This document shows positions 9,474 through 18,725 of a DNA stretch of 64,000 nucleotides, piece after piece. Under the pieces are notes generated by a model. It was given only the letters and a program-made list of their open reading frames with translations. It was not told the origin of the DNA and did no database searches. Source of the DNA: Corallococcus soli (GTDB lineage: Bacteria; Myxococcota; Myxococcia; Myxococcales; Myxococcaceae); the NCBI RefSeq assembly GCF_014930455.1, contig NZ_JAAIYO010000004.1, forward strand, positions 434,001 to 498,000. The letters are read 5' to 3'. The translations under genes and the position numbers were made by a program. Every line of letters starts with the position of its first letter. The first letter of the stretch is position 1.

Positions 9474-10653
9474 TGACGGGGACGCCCAGGTGCGGGTCCT
9501 GGAGCGTCTCCACCACGGCGATGCGGTCTCCCACGGCGAGCGCGTCATGCAGCACGAGGATGTCCTCGTTCGCGTGGCGGATGCAGCCGTGGGACACGTC
9601 GCCGCCCAGGAGCGCGGGCGCGCTGGTGCCGTGCAGCTCCTCGCCGCTGCGGTGGCCGTCCACCCAGGAGAGGTCCAACAGCCGCGCGCCGAACACGTGC
9701 CGGTCGTTCCACAGCCGCGCGCCCGCGTTCTCCGTGGCCACCTGATCCAGCTTCGCGCGCACCACCTTGAGGCCGGGGTGCGTGGGCGTGGCGGCGGTGC
9801 CCACCGCGTTGGGGAAGATGTCCACGAGTCGGCCCTCCGGGTCGAAGAGGAAGGTGCGGTGTTCGCGCAGGGCGATGACGACGCGCACCGGCTGCCCCGC
9901 GTAGAAGGGGGAGGGCAGGGAGCGCGTCTGCCCGCGCGAGCCGGGTGCGGGGGCCAGGGCCTCCAGGGCGCGCAGGGTGGCCGCGTCGAGCACCCCGCTC
10001 GCGCGCACGCCAGGGAAGGCCACGCTGGTCGCGTGCACCTGGAAGTTGCGGAGCGCGCGGGCCGTGTCCGGGCCGTAGCGTCCATCCGCGCCGCCGTACA
10101 GCGCGAAGCCCATGTCCAGGAGCGCGCCCTGCACCGCGCGCAGTCCGTCTCCGCGAGAGCCCGGCCCGAGCACGGCGCCCGCCGCCACGTCCGCGAGCTG
10201 GGGTGAGCCGGTGAAGCGAGCGTGCTCCAGGGGCACGACGGAGGTGACCGCGGTCAGCGTGGGCGCGGGCTCCTGCGCCGCCAGCAGGGGAGCCGTCACC
10301 GTGCGCGCGGCCACGGGGGCGCTCGTCGCGGTCCATGCGGTAGGGCCCCCTGGTGTTGGCCCCTCACCGGACGCCGCCGTGCGAAGCGGGACGACTGGCG
10401 CCCCGAAGCGCATCAGCGTGTTCCCACCCGCGTAGGCCGCGAGCACGGGCGTGCTGGCGAAGCCCGTCCCGGGCGTGAGCGCCGTGCTCCCGAAGACCGT
10501 CCTGTCGTCGGGACGTTCGGCTCCACGGGACGGGACGTGCCGGAGCAGGGGGGCGCCGGGAGCACGGCCCGGTTCGACAGGGGAGGGCTCCCGCGTGTCG
10601 AACGGCTCGGCGGGAAGCGAGGAGGGCTCTCGAAGCAGCGTCGAAGCAATCAT
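9463..10653 (-). CDS. L,D-transpeptidase (YkuD) with peptidoglycan-binding domain
   Basis: About 396 residues. The first 155 or so are low-complexity Ala/Pro/Thr-rich sequence without a clear signal peptide. Next comes a peptidoglycan-binding-1 fold (about 165-245, with the typical LDMGFALYGGADGRYGPDT stretch). The YkuD domain runs to the end and carries SHGCIRHAN with His355 and nucleophile Cys357. The family makes 3-3 peptide crosslinks or attaches proteins to murein, in the periplasm. The missing signal peptide suggests a wrong start, a non-classical export route, or export signals hidden in the N-terminal tail. It lies downstream of the lytic transglycosylase gene on the same strand. Confidence 0.88.
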   Translation of the reverse strand: MIASTLLREPSSLPAEPFDTREPSPVEPGRAPGAPLLRHVPSRGAERPDDRTVFGSTALTPGTGFASTPVLAAYAGGNTLMRFGAPVVPLRTAASGEGPTPGGPTAWTATSAPVAARTVTAPLLAAQEPAPTLTAVTSVVPLEHARFTGSPQLADVAAGAVLGPGSRGDGLRAVQGALLDMGFALYGGADGRYGPDTARALRNFQVHATSVAFPGVRASGVLDAATLRALEALAPAPGSRGQTRSLPSPFYAGQPVRVVIALREHRTFLFDPEGRLVDIFPNAVGTAATPTHPGLKVVRAKLDQVATENAGARLWNDRHVFGARLLDLSWVDGHRSGEELHGTSAPALLGGDVSHGCIRHANEDILVLHDALAVGDRIAVVETLQDPHLGVPVTVG

Positions 10654-10736
10654 GGCCCGGGCAACTGCAAGGCCCCGGCCGTCACCTCACGCTGCTCACC
10701 CCCGGGACGAGGCGCCCGGGAGCACCCACGCAGCCG

Positions 10737-12683
10737 CTACGGCGCGCTCAGCGACAGCAGCTTGCCGGTGGGGACCGTGCGGTGGTCCTTGATGCGGTTC
10801 CACTTCATGATGTCCTCGACGGACACGTTGTAGCGCTGCGCCACCGACCAGAGCGTCTCGCCCTCGGCCAGGGTGTGCACCTTGCCCTTGGGGCCGGCGG
10901 GCGCCTGTCCCGCGACGGCGCTGGCCACGACGATGGTGCCGCCGCGCTCCTCCACCTTCGCGGGCCCCGTGCCGGCGGGCTCCGATGGCCACACCATCAG
11001 CAGCGTGCCCACCGACAGCGTGCGGTTGCGGCGGGGCAGGTTGTTCCACTTCTTCATGTCGTCCACCGACACCTGGAAGCGGTTGGCGATGAGCCACAGG
11101 CTGTCGCCCTCCTGCACCCCGTACGTCACGCGCGTGCGGCCGTTCACCTTCTCCGTCTTCACCGGCCCCGCGGCCACGGGCCCCTTGGGCGTTCCCGCGG
11201 GCACTTCGTCCTCGGGCCGCGCCGCCACCACGCCGCTGCGCCGCGCCTGCGCCACCTTCGTCGCGAGGGCGCCGCTCACGGCCCCGTTGCCGCCCCGGCC
11301 CGTCGGCACCGGAATCACCAGCTCCGCGCGCACCTTCAGCGTCCGCGCGCTCTTGAGCCGGTTCATCTGCAGGATGGCCTCCGGCGCGGTGCCGTACTGC
11401 TGGGCAATCTGCGACAGCGTGTCGCCGCGCTTCACCGTGTGCACGCGGAACGTCAGCCGGTCCGCCGGCGACAGCTTCTGGAAGTTCTCCGCGAAGCGCG
11501 TCGCGGTGCCCGAGGGCAGCCGCAGCACGTAGGGCTTCGCCGCCGTCGCCGGAGGCGTGCACCAGCGCTTCAGCTCCGGGTTCAGCTCCTGCACGTCCGC
11601 CACGCCCACCCCGGCCGAGCGCGCCAGCACGTCCAGGTCCGTGGCGTCCGTGAGCTTCACCTCGTCGTACTCCAGCGCGGACTCGTACTGGAACTCCTCC
11701 TCGGAGAAGCCGAACGCGGCGGGGTTCTTCGCCACCAGCGCCGCGGCGATGAGCTTGGGCACGTAGTGCTTCGTCTCCTTCGCGAGCCCCTTCTCCTCCG
11801 CCAGGAGCCACCAGTCCCTCGTCCCGTAGCGCTCCACCATCTTGCGCACCCGGTACGAGCCCGTGTTGTAGCCCGCCCACGCCAGGTACCAGTGGCCCAG
11901 CTCGCCGTGGAGGTCCTTCAGGTACGCCGCCGCCGCGTGCGTGGCCTTGATGGGGTCGCGCCGCTCGTCCACCCAGAAGTCCTGCTTGAGGCCGTACTGC
12001 TTGCCGGTGCTGGAGATGAACTGCCACGGCCCGGCCGCGTGCGCCCACGAATAGGCGTGCGCGGAGAAGCCGCTCTCAATCATCGCCAGGTACACCGTGT
12101 CCCGGGGCAGGCCCCTGGACTCCAGGATGGGCTGCATCACCGGCAGGTAGCGCGTGGAGCGCGCCATCCACTTGCGGAACCACTTGCGGCCAGGGCCCTG
12201 GAAGAACTGGATGTACTCGGCCACCCGGGGCTGCATGTCCACCGGGATGTCGAAGCGGTCCTTCACCAGCGAAACATCGAAGGTGGACAGGTCCGTGATG
12301 CGCGCGAGCGCCGGGGGCGTGTCGTCCTCGCGGAAGGTGGGCTCCTCCAGCGCGTCCAGCATCCGCAGCCGCAGCGGGTTCGTCAGCCCCAGCCGCCGCA
12401 GCGACTGCATCATCTCCGCGTTCGGCTTGGACTCTGGATCCAACGCGGCGCCTTCCAGGGCGCGCAGCTCCTCCAGCTCCGCGGATTCCGCCTCCACTTC
12501 CTCCGTCTCCTCGGCTTCCTCCAGGGGAACCGGGGGGGCCGCGAGGCTCCCGTCCGCCGTCAGCGAAGGCGCCTCGGCGGAGGGCAGCGCCCGCACGCCG
12601 GGCGGCGGCACGGGCTTCGGCGCCACCCCCTGCGCGGAGGGGACCGAGGCCAGGGCAAGCAGGAGCAGTGAGAGAGGCGGCAT
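10737..12683 (-). CDS. MltD-like lytic transglycosylase with three LysM domains
   Basis: About 648 residues. A signal peptide ending near SAQG is followed by an acidic low-complexity stretch. The SLT domain (about 165-330) has the catalytic Glu203 in AMIESGFSAHAYSWAHAAGPWQF. Three LysM modules follow near 405-452, 518-568 and 597-645, separated by linkers. The enzyme cleaves murein glycan strands and the LysM modules hold it on the wall, so with the neighbouring L,D-transpeptidase this is a wall-remodelling pair. A good promoter match lies just upstream. Confidence 0.93.
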   Translation of the reverse strand: MPPLSLLLLALASVPSAQGVAPKPVPPPGVRALPSAEAPSLTADGSLAAPPVPLEEAEETEEVEAESAELEELRALEGAALDPESKPNAEMMQSLRRLGLTNPLRLRMLDALEEPTFREDDTPPALARITDLSTFDVSLVKDRFDIPVDMQPRVAEYIQFFQGPGRKWFRKWMARSTRYLPVMQPILESRGLPRDTVYLAMIESGFSAHAYSWAHAAGPWQFISSTGKQYGLKQDFWVDERRDPIKATHAAAAYLKDLHGELGHWYLAWAGYNTGSYRVRKMVERYGTRDWWLLAEEKGLAKETKHYVPKLIAAALVAKNPAAFGFSEEEFQYESALEYDEVKLTDATDLDVLARSAGVGVADVQELNPELKRWCTPPATAAKPYVLRLPSGTATRFAENFQKLSPADRLTFRVHTVKRGDTLSQIAQQYGTAPEAILQMNRLKSARTLKVRAELVIPVPTGRGGNGAVSGALATKVAQARRSGVVAARPEDEVPAGTPKGPVAAGPVKTEKVNGRTRVTYGVQEGDSLWLIANRFQVSVDDMKKWNNLPRRNRTLSVGTLLMVWPSEPAGTGPAKVEERGGTIVVASAVAGQAPAGPKGKVHTLAEGETLWSVAQRYNVSVEDIMKWNRIKDHRTVPTGKLLSLSAP

Positions 12684-12725
12684 GGGAACGCCAGGCGAGG
12701 TCGCCCAGAAGCAGGCGAAGGCCGC

Positions 12726-12754
12726 AGTATTCGCCAGCTTTCTTGACAGTCAAA
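12726..12754 (-). promoter_or_regulatory. Candidate promoter of the lytic transglycosylase gene
   Basis: Read on the minus strand: TTGACT (12754-12749), 17 bases, then AATACT (12731-12726), matching 5/6 and 4/6. The predicted start of transcription is about 36 bases before the ATG. The -35 box lies within the palindrome TTGACAGTCAA. Confidence 0.5.
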
Positions 12755-12808
12755 CAACAAGTCGCCCGGTATGCCCTCCGGACGGACCCCGCGTGGGGGC
12801 AGGCGACC

Positions 12809-14362
12809 CTATTTCGCCGGGGGCTCCGCTGCCTGCCCGCTGCTTACCGGTCTTCCATGACCTGGGGCGAGGATGCGGGGCAGGTAGGTGGCGAAGTCGA
12901 AGTGCGGCGAGTTCTCCGGGTTGTGGCAGGTGACGCACACCGCCTGCCCGGGCTTGCCGACGATGGTGTCCGCGCCCGGCGCGTCCACGTGCCTGGAGCC
13001 GGGGCCGTGGCAGCTCTCGCAGCCCACGTCCTCGCGCCCGGCCACCTTGTCCAGCCGGCACACGCCGCCGGGCTGCTGCCAGCCGGTGACGTGACAGCCG
13101 ATGCAGTTGAGGTGGTGCTGCTTGCCCACCGCCTCCAGCGTCTCCCACGCGTGGTGGTGCTTGCTGCCCTGCCACACGGTGGTGGCCTCCGGGTGGCAGT
13201 CCGCGCACGCCGCGCTGCCGACGAAGCCCGCCTGGTCCTTCGCGGGCAGCGGGCAGTCCTGGCCGTGCGCCTTCGCCCATTCAAGGTTCAACTTCCCCAC
13301 GTCCGCGTCGTACGCCGTCACCAGCGCCTGTGCGTCCTTCGCGGAGGCCAGGTTCGACTCCAGCGGCAGGAAGCGCAGCGCGAAGCCGTTGACGTCCGTG
13401 GCGGGGGCGGGCGGCGCGGTGAGCAGGCCCTGCTTGCGCGCGGAGAGCTCGTCGCGCTTGCCCTGCTTCAGCGCCTTCAGCTTCGGGTCGATGCCCGGCA
13501 GGTTGATCTCCTTGTCCAGGAGCGCGAGGCGCTGCTCCAGCGCCGTCACCTCCCGGTCCGTGTCCCCCTGCGAGCGCTGGAGCGTGAACGGCCCCTTCGC
13601 GGCCGCGTACGTCAGGTCCACGCGCAGCAGCGACCGGCCCTTGCTCTGCACCGCCACCACCGGCACGTCGGAGCGCACCAGCCGGTTCTCCTCCGCGGAG
13701 AACTCCCCGGCGCTGTGCGTGGCGACCACCAGGTTCGCGGCCAGCCCCGGCAGCGCGGCGGCCGCCTGGGCTGCCTCCAGCGGCTGGTCGAGCAACCCCA
13801 TCACGAAGTCCGCGCCCTGGGCCCGCGCCTGCTGGCTCGCCTGGACCAGCGCTTCGCCGGAGGCCGCGGCCACCACGGCCACCTTGCGCGCGCCCGCGTC
13901 CAGCAGCTTCACCCCGCCCGGCGCCACCTCCGGCAGGCCCAGGCCCCGGCGGAAGTCCGCGCCGCGCGTGTCGTCCAGCGCGCCCGTGGCCCGCACCGCG
14001 AGCCCCATGGTCCGGAACGCGTCCGCGAGCGCCTTCGCCTTGCGCTCCTCCTGCGGCACCTGGTCCGGCTTGAGCGTCAGCTCCCCGAAGAGGCTGTTGC
14101 CGCCGTCCACGTACAGCACCGGCTGGCCCCCCAGGCGCGCCTGCTGCACCTGGAACGCCGCCCGGCCGATGCCGCCGCGCATGTTCTCGCTGCACCCGCA
14201 GGGGCCCAGGTAGCCGCGCGTGTCGGCGGAGATGAAGAGGACGGCCCCCGGTGGGGAGGCCACCGGGGCGGGGGAGGAGGCGCCCTCCTGGGGGCGCGAC
14301 TCCTGGCGCCTGCAACCGGAGACGAGCGCGCCCACGAGCACCGCGAGGACGACCGCGCGCAT
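12809..14362 (-). CDS. Lipoprotein joining a phosphatase-like domain to a tetraheme cytochrome c domain
   Basis: About 517 residues. ATG 14362 has GAGG eight bases upstream and opens on a lipoprotein signal ending LVSGC. The first 240 residues resemble the metallophosphatase/5'-nucleotidase fold in outline (ISADTRGYLGPCGC, later VLYVDGG), but the usual metal ligands look incomplete. A helical, charged linker follows. The C-terminal part has four CXXCH heme-binding motifs, beginning near 386, 420, 448 and 475, in a cytochrome c554-like arrangement. It should be a periplasmic or outer-membrane electron carrier or reductase of unknown partner. A response-regulator gene ends 10 bases upstream and is probably co-transcribed. 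Confidence 0.82.
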   Translation of the reverse strand: MRAVVLAVLVGALVSGCRRQESRPQEGASSPAPVASPPGAVLFISADTRGYLGPCGCSENMRGGIGRAAFQVQQARLGGQPVLYVDGGNSLFGELTLKPDQVPQEERKAKALADAFRTMGLAVRATGALDDTRGADFRRGLGLPEVAPGGVKLLDAGARKVAVVAAASGEALVQASQQARAQGADFVMGLLDQPLEAAQAAAALPGLAANLVVATHSAGEFSAEENRLVRSDVPVVAVQSKGRSLLRVDLTYAAAKGPFTLQRSQGDTDREVTALEQRLALLDKEINLPGIDPKLKALKQGKRDELSARKQGLLTAPPAPATDVNGFALRFLPLESNLASAKDAQALVTAYDADVGKLNLEWAKAHGQDCPLPAKDQAGFVGSAACADCHPEATTVWQGSKHHHAWETLEAVGKQHHLNCIGCHVTGWQQPGGVCRLDKVAGREDVGCESCHGPGSRHVDAPGADTIVGKPGQAVCVTCHNPENSPHFDFATYLPRILAPGHGRPVSSGQAAEPPAK

Positions 14363-14372
14363 CACCATCACC

Positions 14373-14759
14373 TCACCAGAGGATGCTCTGCACCAGCTCG
14401 TCGATCTTCTCGCCCATCGCCTCCAGGCCGTTCACCTTGGAGAGCGAACCATCCGCGCCCACCTGCTCCGCCAGCTTCGACAGCTCGTCGTCCGGCAGGC
14501 TGGAGAACAGCACGATGGGGATGTCCTGCGTGCCGTACTCGTTCTTCAACGTGCGGCAGATGTCCGTGCCCTTCGCTTCGGGCATGTGGATGTCGGTGAG
14601 GATGAGGTCCGGCCGCCAGATCTGGAGCGTTTTCTCAAACTCCATGAGCGTGGAGGTGGCCACGACCTCATAGCCCCGTGCCTCCAGGACGGCCTTCTCC
14701 ATGGCGAGGGTGATCTCGCTGTCGTCAATCAGGAGGATTCTTCGCTTCTGCTCGGACAC
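14373..14759 (-). CDS. Single-domain response regulator
   Basis: About 128 residues, only a receiver domain. The acidic pair is in LLIDDSE, the phospho-acceptor Asp is in ILTDIHMPE, and the conserved Ser/Lys switch residues are in VLFSSL and SLSKVNG. With no output domain it must act through protein contacts. It lies upstream of the cytochrome lipoprotein gene on the same strand and diverges from the MscS gene across a 181-base gap in which no clear promoter was found. Confidence 0.9.
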   Translation of the reverse strand: MSEQKRRILLIDDSEITLAMEKAVLEARGYEVVATSTLMEFEKTLQIWRPDLILTDIHMPEAKGTDICRTLKNEYGTQDIPIVLFSSLPDDELSKLAEQVGADGSLSKVNGLEAMGEKIDELVQSILW

Positions 14760-14940
14760 GGCGACCTTCCTTGGGGGTCGGTTCTAGCCCACCACCTCGC
14801 AGTGCACCAATGCTTTCCCGTCAGGGGCCTGGAGCCCGCTTTCTGGCTCTCCGGCGGGGGCGTCCCCGCCCGCCCGCCTGGCCCGGGGGCAGGTCCGTCT
14901 TTCACGGGCAGGGGGCCGGAAAAGCGGTATGGAGGCGCCC

Positions 14941-16578
14941 ATGAAGCTCCGCGCCCCCCGGGCCCTGGCGGCCCTCCTCCTCCTCTGGACCGTCCTCTGC
15001 GGCCTCCCCGCCGCCGCCCTCAACCCCGGCCTGGGGCAGGTCCCGCAGGACCTGGACCGGCAGTCGCCCCGCGCCACCGCGAAGGGGTTCCTGGACGCGG
15101 TGCATCGTGGCGACTACCCCCGGGCCGCCCACTACCTGTACCTGGACTTCCTTCCGGCCGCCGAGCAGGCCACGCGCGGGCCCCAGCTGGCGCGCCGGCT
15201 GAAGTTCGTCCTGGACCGGGAGCTGTCCATCGACGTGTCGGCGCTGGCGAAGACGCCGGAGGTGGACGCCACGAACCCGCGCTTCGACTCGCTGGGCGCC
15301 ATCCAGCTCAAGGGCGCGGGCGTGCCCATCCGCCTGCAGCGGGTGACGGTGGACGGCACGCCCACCTGGGTGTTCGCGGAGGCCACCGTGAAGATGGTGG
15401 ATCCGCTCTTCGACGAATACGGCCCGCTGCTCACGGAGACGCTGCCGTCCTTCTTCTTCGACCGCTCCGTGCTGGGCCTGGAGCCGTGGCAGTGGCTGGG
15501 CCTAGTGGTGACGCTGCTGGGCGCGTGGATCCTCTCCTACCTCCTGGAGAAGCTGCTGCTGGCCGCGGCCCTGCGCGTGGCGCGCTGGACGAACATCAGC
15601 TGGGATGACCAGGTCGTCAACGCGGGCCGGGGGCCCCTGCGCCTGCCGTTCTTCGCGGGCCTGCTGGCGCTGGGCACGTCGTTCCTGCTGCTGCCCCCGC
15701 CGCTGCGGCTGTTGAGCGGCCGGGTGAGCTACTCGCTGGTCATCGTCGCGGTGGCCTGGTTCATCTTGCGCTTCCTGCGTGTGTCGGAGGCGTTCGTCCA
15801 GAGCCGCGTCACCACCGAGGCGGGCAACAAGCCCCGCGCGCGCTCGCTGCGCACCCAGCTGGCCGTGCTGCGCGCGGTGTTCGAGGTGGCCACCTACGTC
15901 ATCGCCGCCGCGCTGCTGCTGATGCAGTTCGAGGTGGTGCGCAACGTCGGCGTGTCGCTGCTCGCCTCCGCCGGCATCGCCGGCCTCGTCATCGGTCTGG
16001 CCGCGCAGAAGTCCATCTCCACGCTGCTCGCCGGCATCCAGCTGTCCATCACCCAGCCGGTGAGCATTGGCGACCAGGTGCTGGTGGAGAACGAGTTCGG
16101 CACCGTGGAGGAGATCACCCTCACGTACGTCGTTTTGCGCATCTGGGACCAGCGCCGGATGGTCATCCCCATCACCCAGTTCCTGGACAAGCCGTTCCAG
16201 AACTGGAGCAAGGGCTCCCCGGAGATGATGGGCACCGTCATCCTCCAGGTGGACTACATGGCGGACATCGACGCGCTGCGCGCCGAGCTGGACCGCGTCC
16301 TGGCGAACGAGGGCAAGCACCTGTGGGATGGCCGGGTGAAGACGCTGGTCGTCTTCGACGTGATGGACAAGACCCTCACCGTGCGCGCGCTGGTGAGCGC
16401 GGCGAACTCCAGCCAGCTGGGCGACCTGCGCTTCCTCGTGCGTGAGCGCCTGGTGCTCTTCCTGCGCGCGCGGCCCCAGTGGCTGCCCACGGTGCGCAGC
16501 GAGTCCCGGCCCGCCCAGGCCCAGCCCACCCGGGACGAGGACGCCGCCTCGGCGGGCGCCCCGGAGCCCCGGGCCTGA
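14941..16578 (+). CDS. Mechanosensitive ion channel, MscS family
   Basis: About 545 residues. ATG 14941 is preferred over ATG 14929 because GGAGG lies five bases upstream and the protein then begins with a clean signal peptide (to about AALN). A periplasmic domain of about 160 residues precedes four or five membrane helices. The pore helix and following beta domain carry the MscS signature GLVIGLAAQKSISTLLAG and VSIGDQVLVENEFGTVEEI. A cytoplasmic alpha/beta domain and a Pro/Ala tail finish the protein. It would act as an osmotic release valve. Its N-terminal periplasmic domain makes it longer than the minimal MscS. Confidence 0.93.
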   Translation: MKLRAPRALAALLLLWTVLCGLPAAALNPGLGQVPQDLDRQSPRATAKGFLDAVHRGDYPRAAHYLYLDFLPAAEQATRGPQLARRLKFVLDRELSIDVSALAKTPEVDATNPRFDSLGAIQLKGAGVPIRLQRVTVDGTPTWVFAEATVKMVDPLFDEYGPLLTETLPSFFFDRSVLGLEPWQWLGLVVTLLGAWILSYLLEKLLLAAALRVARWTNISWDDQVVNAGRGPLRLPFFAGLLALGTSFLLLPPPLRLLSGRVSYSLVIVAVAWFILRFLRVSEAFVQSRVTTEAGNKPRARSLRTQLAVLRAVFEVATYVIAAALLLMQFEVVRNVGVSLLASAGIAGLVIGLAAQKSISTLLAGIQLSITQPVSIGDQVLVENEFGTVEEITLTYVVLRIWDQRRMVIPITQFLDKPFQNWSKGSPEMMGTVILQVDYMADIDALRAELDRVLANEGKHLWDGRVKTLVVFDVMDKTLTVRALVSAANSSQLGDLRFLVRERLVLFLRARPQWLPTVRSESRPAQAQPTRDEDAASAGAPEPRA

Positions 16579-16703
16579 GCCCGGGGGGCGCCGGGAAGAG
16601 CGGACGCTTGCACGGATGTTCGCCGCGCGATGAATATGTCGCCCCGCGCGCCGTATCACGCGCAAGACAAGAGCAGTCGCACCCACGCTTGGGAGTCCAA
16701 CAG

Positions 16704-17270
16704 ATGAAGCGTCCTGTCACGTTGTGCGGAGCCCTGGCGCTCCTGGCCGTCGCCGCGCCGCTGACCGCGAGCGCCCAGGAGCGTGACGGTCGCACCGACG
16801 GACCCGAGGAGTCGGAGTACGGCAAGGGCGGCTACGGCGACAACCGCCGGGGCGTCTCGCTCCAGTTCGACTGGGGCGCGGCCATCAACTCCCGGGAGAA
16901 CCCCGCGGGCGCGCCGGAGGGCCCGCCCCTGTTCGTGGGCGCCACCGTCTCCCTCTGGGGGGATGACTGGTACCGCCTGGACGCCAGCGGCGCCTACGTC
17001 TTCGACGGCGGCCGGTTCATCGGCAACGTGGGTCCCACCTTCCGCACCTGGGGCTGGCCGGTGTCCTTCACCGCCGGCATCAAGGCGGGCGCCATCGTCA
17101 TCCCGGAAGGGGAGGGCCTGCGCTTCGCCCTGTCGCCGCAGATTGGCGCGGAGCTGTTCCTGGGCCGCCGCGACCGCGTGCTCATGGGCCTGCACTACTC
17201 GCCGGACATCCCCATCGGGGGAGGAGGAGTGACGAACCGGTTGTTCATGAACATCGGATACCGGTTCTGA
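16704..17270 (+). CDS. Predicted outer-membrane beta-barrel-like protein
   Basis: About 188 residues. ATG 16704 follows a GGGAG and opens on a signal peptide cut near ASAQ. The mature protein has many alternating aromatic/Gly strands (VSLQFDWGAA, FVGATVSLWGDDWYRLDASG) and ends in IGYRF. The terminal Phe is the usual C-terminal signal of BAM-inserted barrels. No specific family is recognised. It ends six bases before the next gene, so it may be co-expressed with the LpoB set. Confidence 0.7.
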   Translation: MKRPVTLCGALALLAVAAPLTASAQERDGRTDGPEESEYGKGGYGDNRRGVSLQFDWGAAINSRENPAGAPEGPPLFVGATVSLWGDDWYRLDASGAYVFDGGRFIGNVGPTFRTWGWPVSFTAGIKAGAIVIPEGEGLRFALSPQIGAELFLGRRDRVLMGLHYSPDIPIGGGGVTNRLFMNIGYRF

Positions 17271-17275
17271 CCGCC

Positions 17276-18091
17276 ATGATCGCCCAACTGCTCGCCGCCA
17301 CCGTCGCGCTGACCGCCGCCCAGGCGCCCCGCGCCGCCGCCCCCCCGGTCTCCCTGCCGTTCCCCACCGGGAACACGCAGACCTACAACATCATCCAGTG
17401 GGACCCGAACCAGCTTCCGCGCATCTATGAACGTTCGGACCAGCTGCCCCTCACGGACGAGGAGCTGACCAAGCTGTCCCAGGCCGGCTTCGAACCCGCG
17501 CAGCTCGTGAAGATGATTGAAGAGCGCCGCTGCGCGTGTGACGCGAGCGCGGACGGCCTCATCCGCCTGAAGAAGGCGGGCGTGGACAAGACGGTCATCG
17601 CCGCGGTGTCGCGCCAGGGGCTCGCGCCCAACCGGGAGCTGAACCTGCTGGTGACGCTGGACTTCACCGGCGAGGGCCGCACCGCGCGCGAGGCGTTCCT
17701 CTACTTCTTCGTGGACGACGGGGACATCACCCGCGTGTTCTCCGCGAACCTTCCGGAGCTGCTCCAGCGCCGCAACACCCATGAGACGATGGTGGACCGC
17801 AGCGACATCGTGATCGCGCGCACGGTGCGCCGCATCCAGCTTGCCGGCCGCGTGCCGCTCAGGACCTACGGCGCGCACCGCGTGCTGGTGGCCGCCAGCG
17901 CCAGCCCCACGCTCACGCACCCCTCGCAGCTCACCGCCCAGGAGCGCGCGAAGGCGCAGACGTACAGCTTCGACTATCCGCGCAGCTCGTTGCAGAGCCT
18001 CTGCCGTCTGACGGCCGGCTACCGCCGCGACGCGGTGCTTGCGTACAAGTGGAACTTCGAAGGCAGCCGCTTCGAATGCGAATGGAACTAG
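17276..18091 (+). CDS. Hypothetical secreted protein
   Basis: About 271 residues. It has a short signal peptide (to about AAQA), a Pro-rich start, and a helical region with two adjacent Cys (RRCACDAS) that reads like a repeat of LSQAGFEPAQLVKMIEE and LKKAGVDKTVIAAV. The C-terminal half is beta-rich. I do not recognise the family. Its place just before the LpoB and COG3014 genes suggests an envelope role, possibly standing in for the third protein (YcfL-like) often found with that pair. Confidence 0.65.
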   Translation: MIAQLLAATVALTAAQAPRAAAPPVSLPFPTGNTQTYNIIQWDPNQLPRIYERSDQLPLTDEELTKLSQAGFEPAQLVKMIEERRCACDASADGLIRLKKAGVDKTVIAAVSRQGLAPNRELNLLVTLDFTGEGRTAREAFLYFFVDDGDITRVFSANLPELLQRRNTHETMVDRSDIVIARTVRRIQLAGRVPLRTYGAHRVLVAASASPTLTHPSQLTAQERAKAQTYSFDYPRSSLQSLCRLTAGYRRDAVLAYKWNFEGSRFECEWN

Positions 18092-18105
18092 GAGTCAACC
18101 CGACC

Positions 18106-18717
18106 ATGAACACCCGCCGCCTGTTGCTGTCCGCCCTCGTCGCCGTGTCGCTCGTCGGCTGTGGGGGGCCGCGCGCCTTCACGCGTGGCACCTACGAGGA
18201 CCCCAACACCATCGAGATGCTGGGGGACCGTTTCAACGAGAACGACCTGCAGCTCATCGCGAAGAAGATGGCCGAGTCGCTCGCCAGCTCCCCGCGCTTC
18301 GCCCAGCCCCCGCCCCAGGGCTCGCCCCTGCCCATCGTCCTCGTGGGCAAGCTGCGCAACAGCACCAGTGAGCACATCGACATGCGCTCGCTGGGCGACA
18401 AGATCCAGACGGCGCTCGCGCAGACGGGCCGCTTCGCGCTGGTGGACCAGCAGGCGCGCCAGGACATCGCGGAGGAGTACGAGTACCAGCAGTCCGGCTA
18501 CGTCAGCCCGGACGCCGCCAAGGCCCCCGGCCAGCAGGCGTCGGTGGACTTCCTGATGACGGGCGACCTCGCCTCCATCATCCAGGAGGTCGGCCGCGAC
18601 AAGCTCGTCTATTACAAGATGACCGCGAAGCTGAACGACGTGCGCTCGGGCACCATCGCCTGGACGGACGAGAAGCAGATCCGCAAGAAGTTCGAGAAGC
18701 AGGGCGTGAGCTGGTAG
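18106..18717 (+). CDS. LpoB-like penicillin-binding protein activator lipoprotein
   Basis: About 203 residues. ATG 18106 follows an AGGAG and gives a lipoprotein signal ending SLVGC. The rest matches the LpoB/CsgG-like family: FNENDLQLIAKKMAESL, a conserved VLVGKLRNSTSEHIDMRSL stretch and DFLMTGDLASI. In Enterobacteria LpoB crosses the periplasm to stimulate PBP1B. The long disordered linker of E. coli LpoB is absent, as in many other phyla. The COG3014 lipoprotein gene follows after eight bases. Confidence 0.8.
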   Translation: MNTRRLLLSALVAVSLVGCGGPRAFTRGTYEDPNTIEMLGDRFNENDLQLIAKKMAESLASSPRFAQPPPQGSPLPIVLVGKLRNSTSEHIDMRSLGDKIQTALAQTGRFALVDQQARQDIAEEYEYQQSGYVSPDAAKAPGQQASVDFLMTGDLASIIQEVGRDKLVYYKMTAKLNDVRSGTIAWTDEKQIRKKFEKQGVSW

Positions 18718-18725
18718 TCGCCTCC

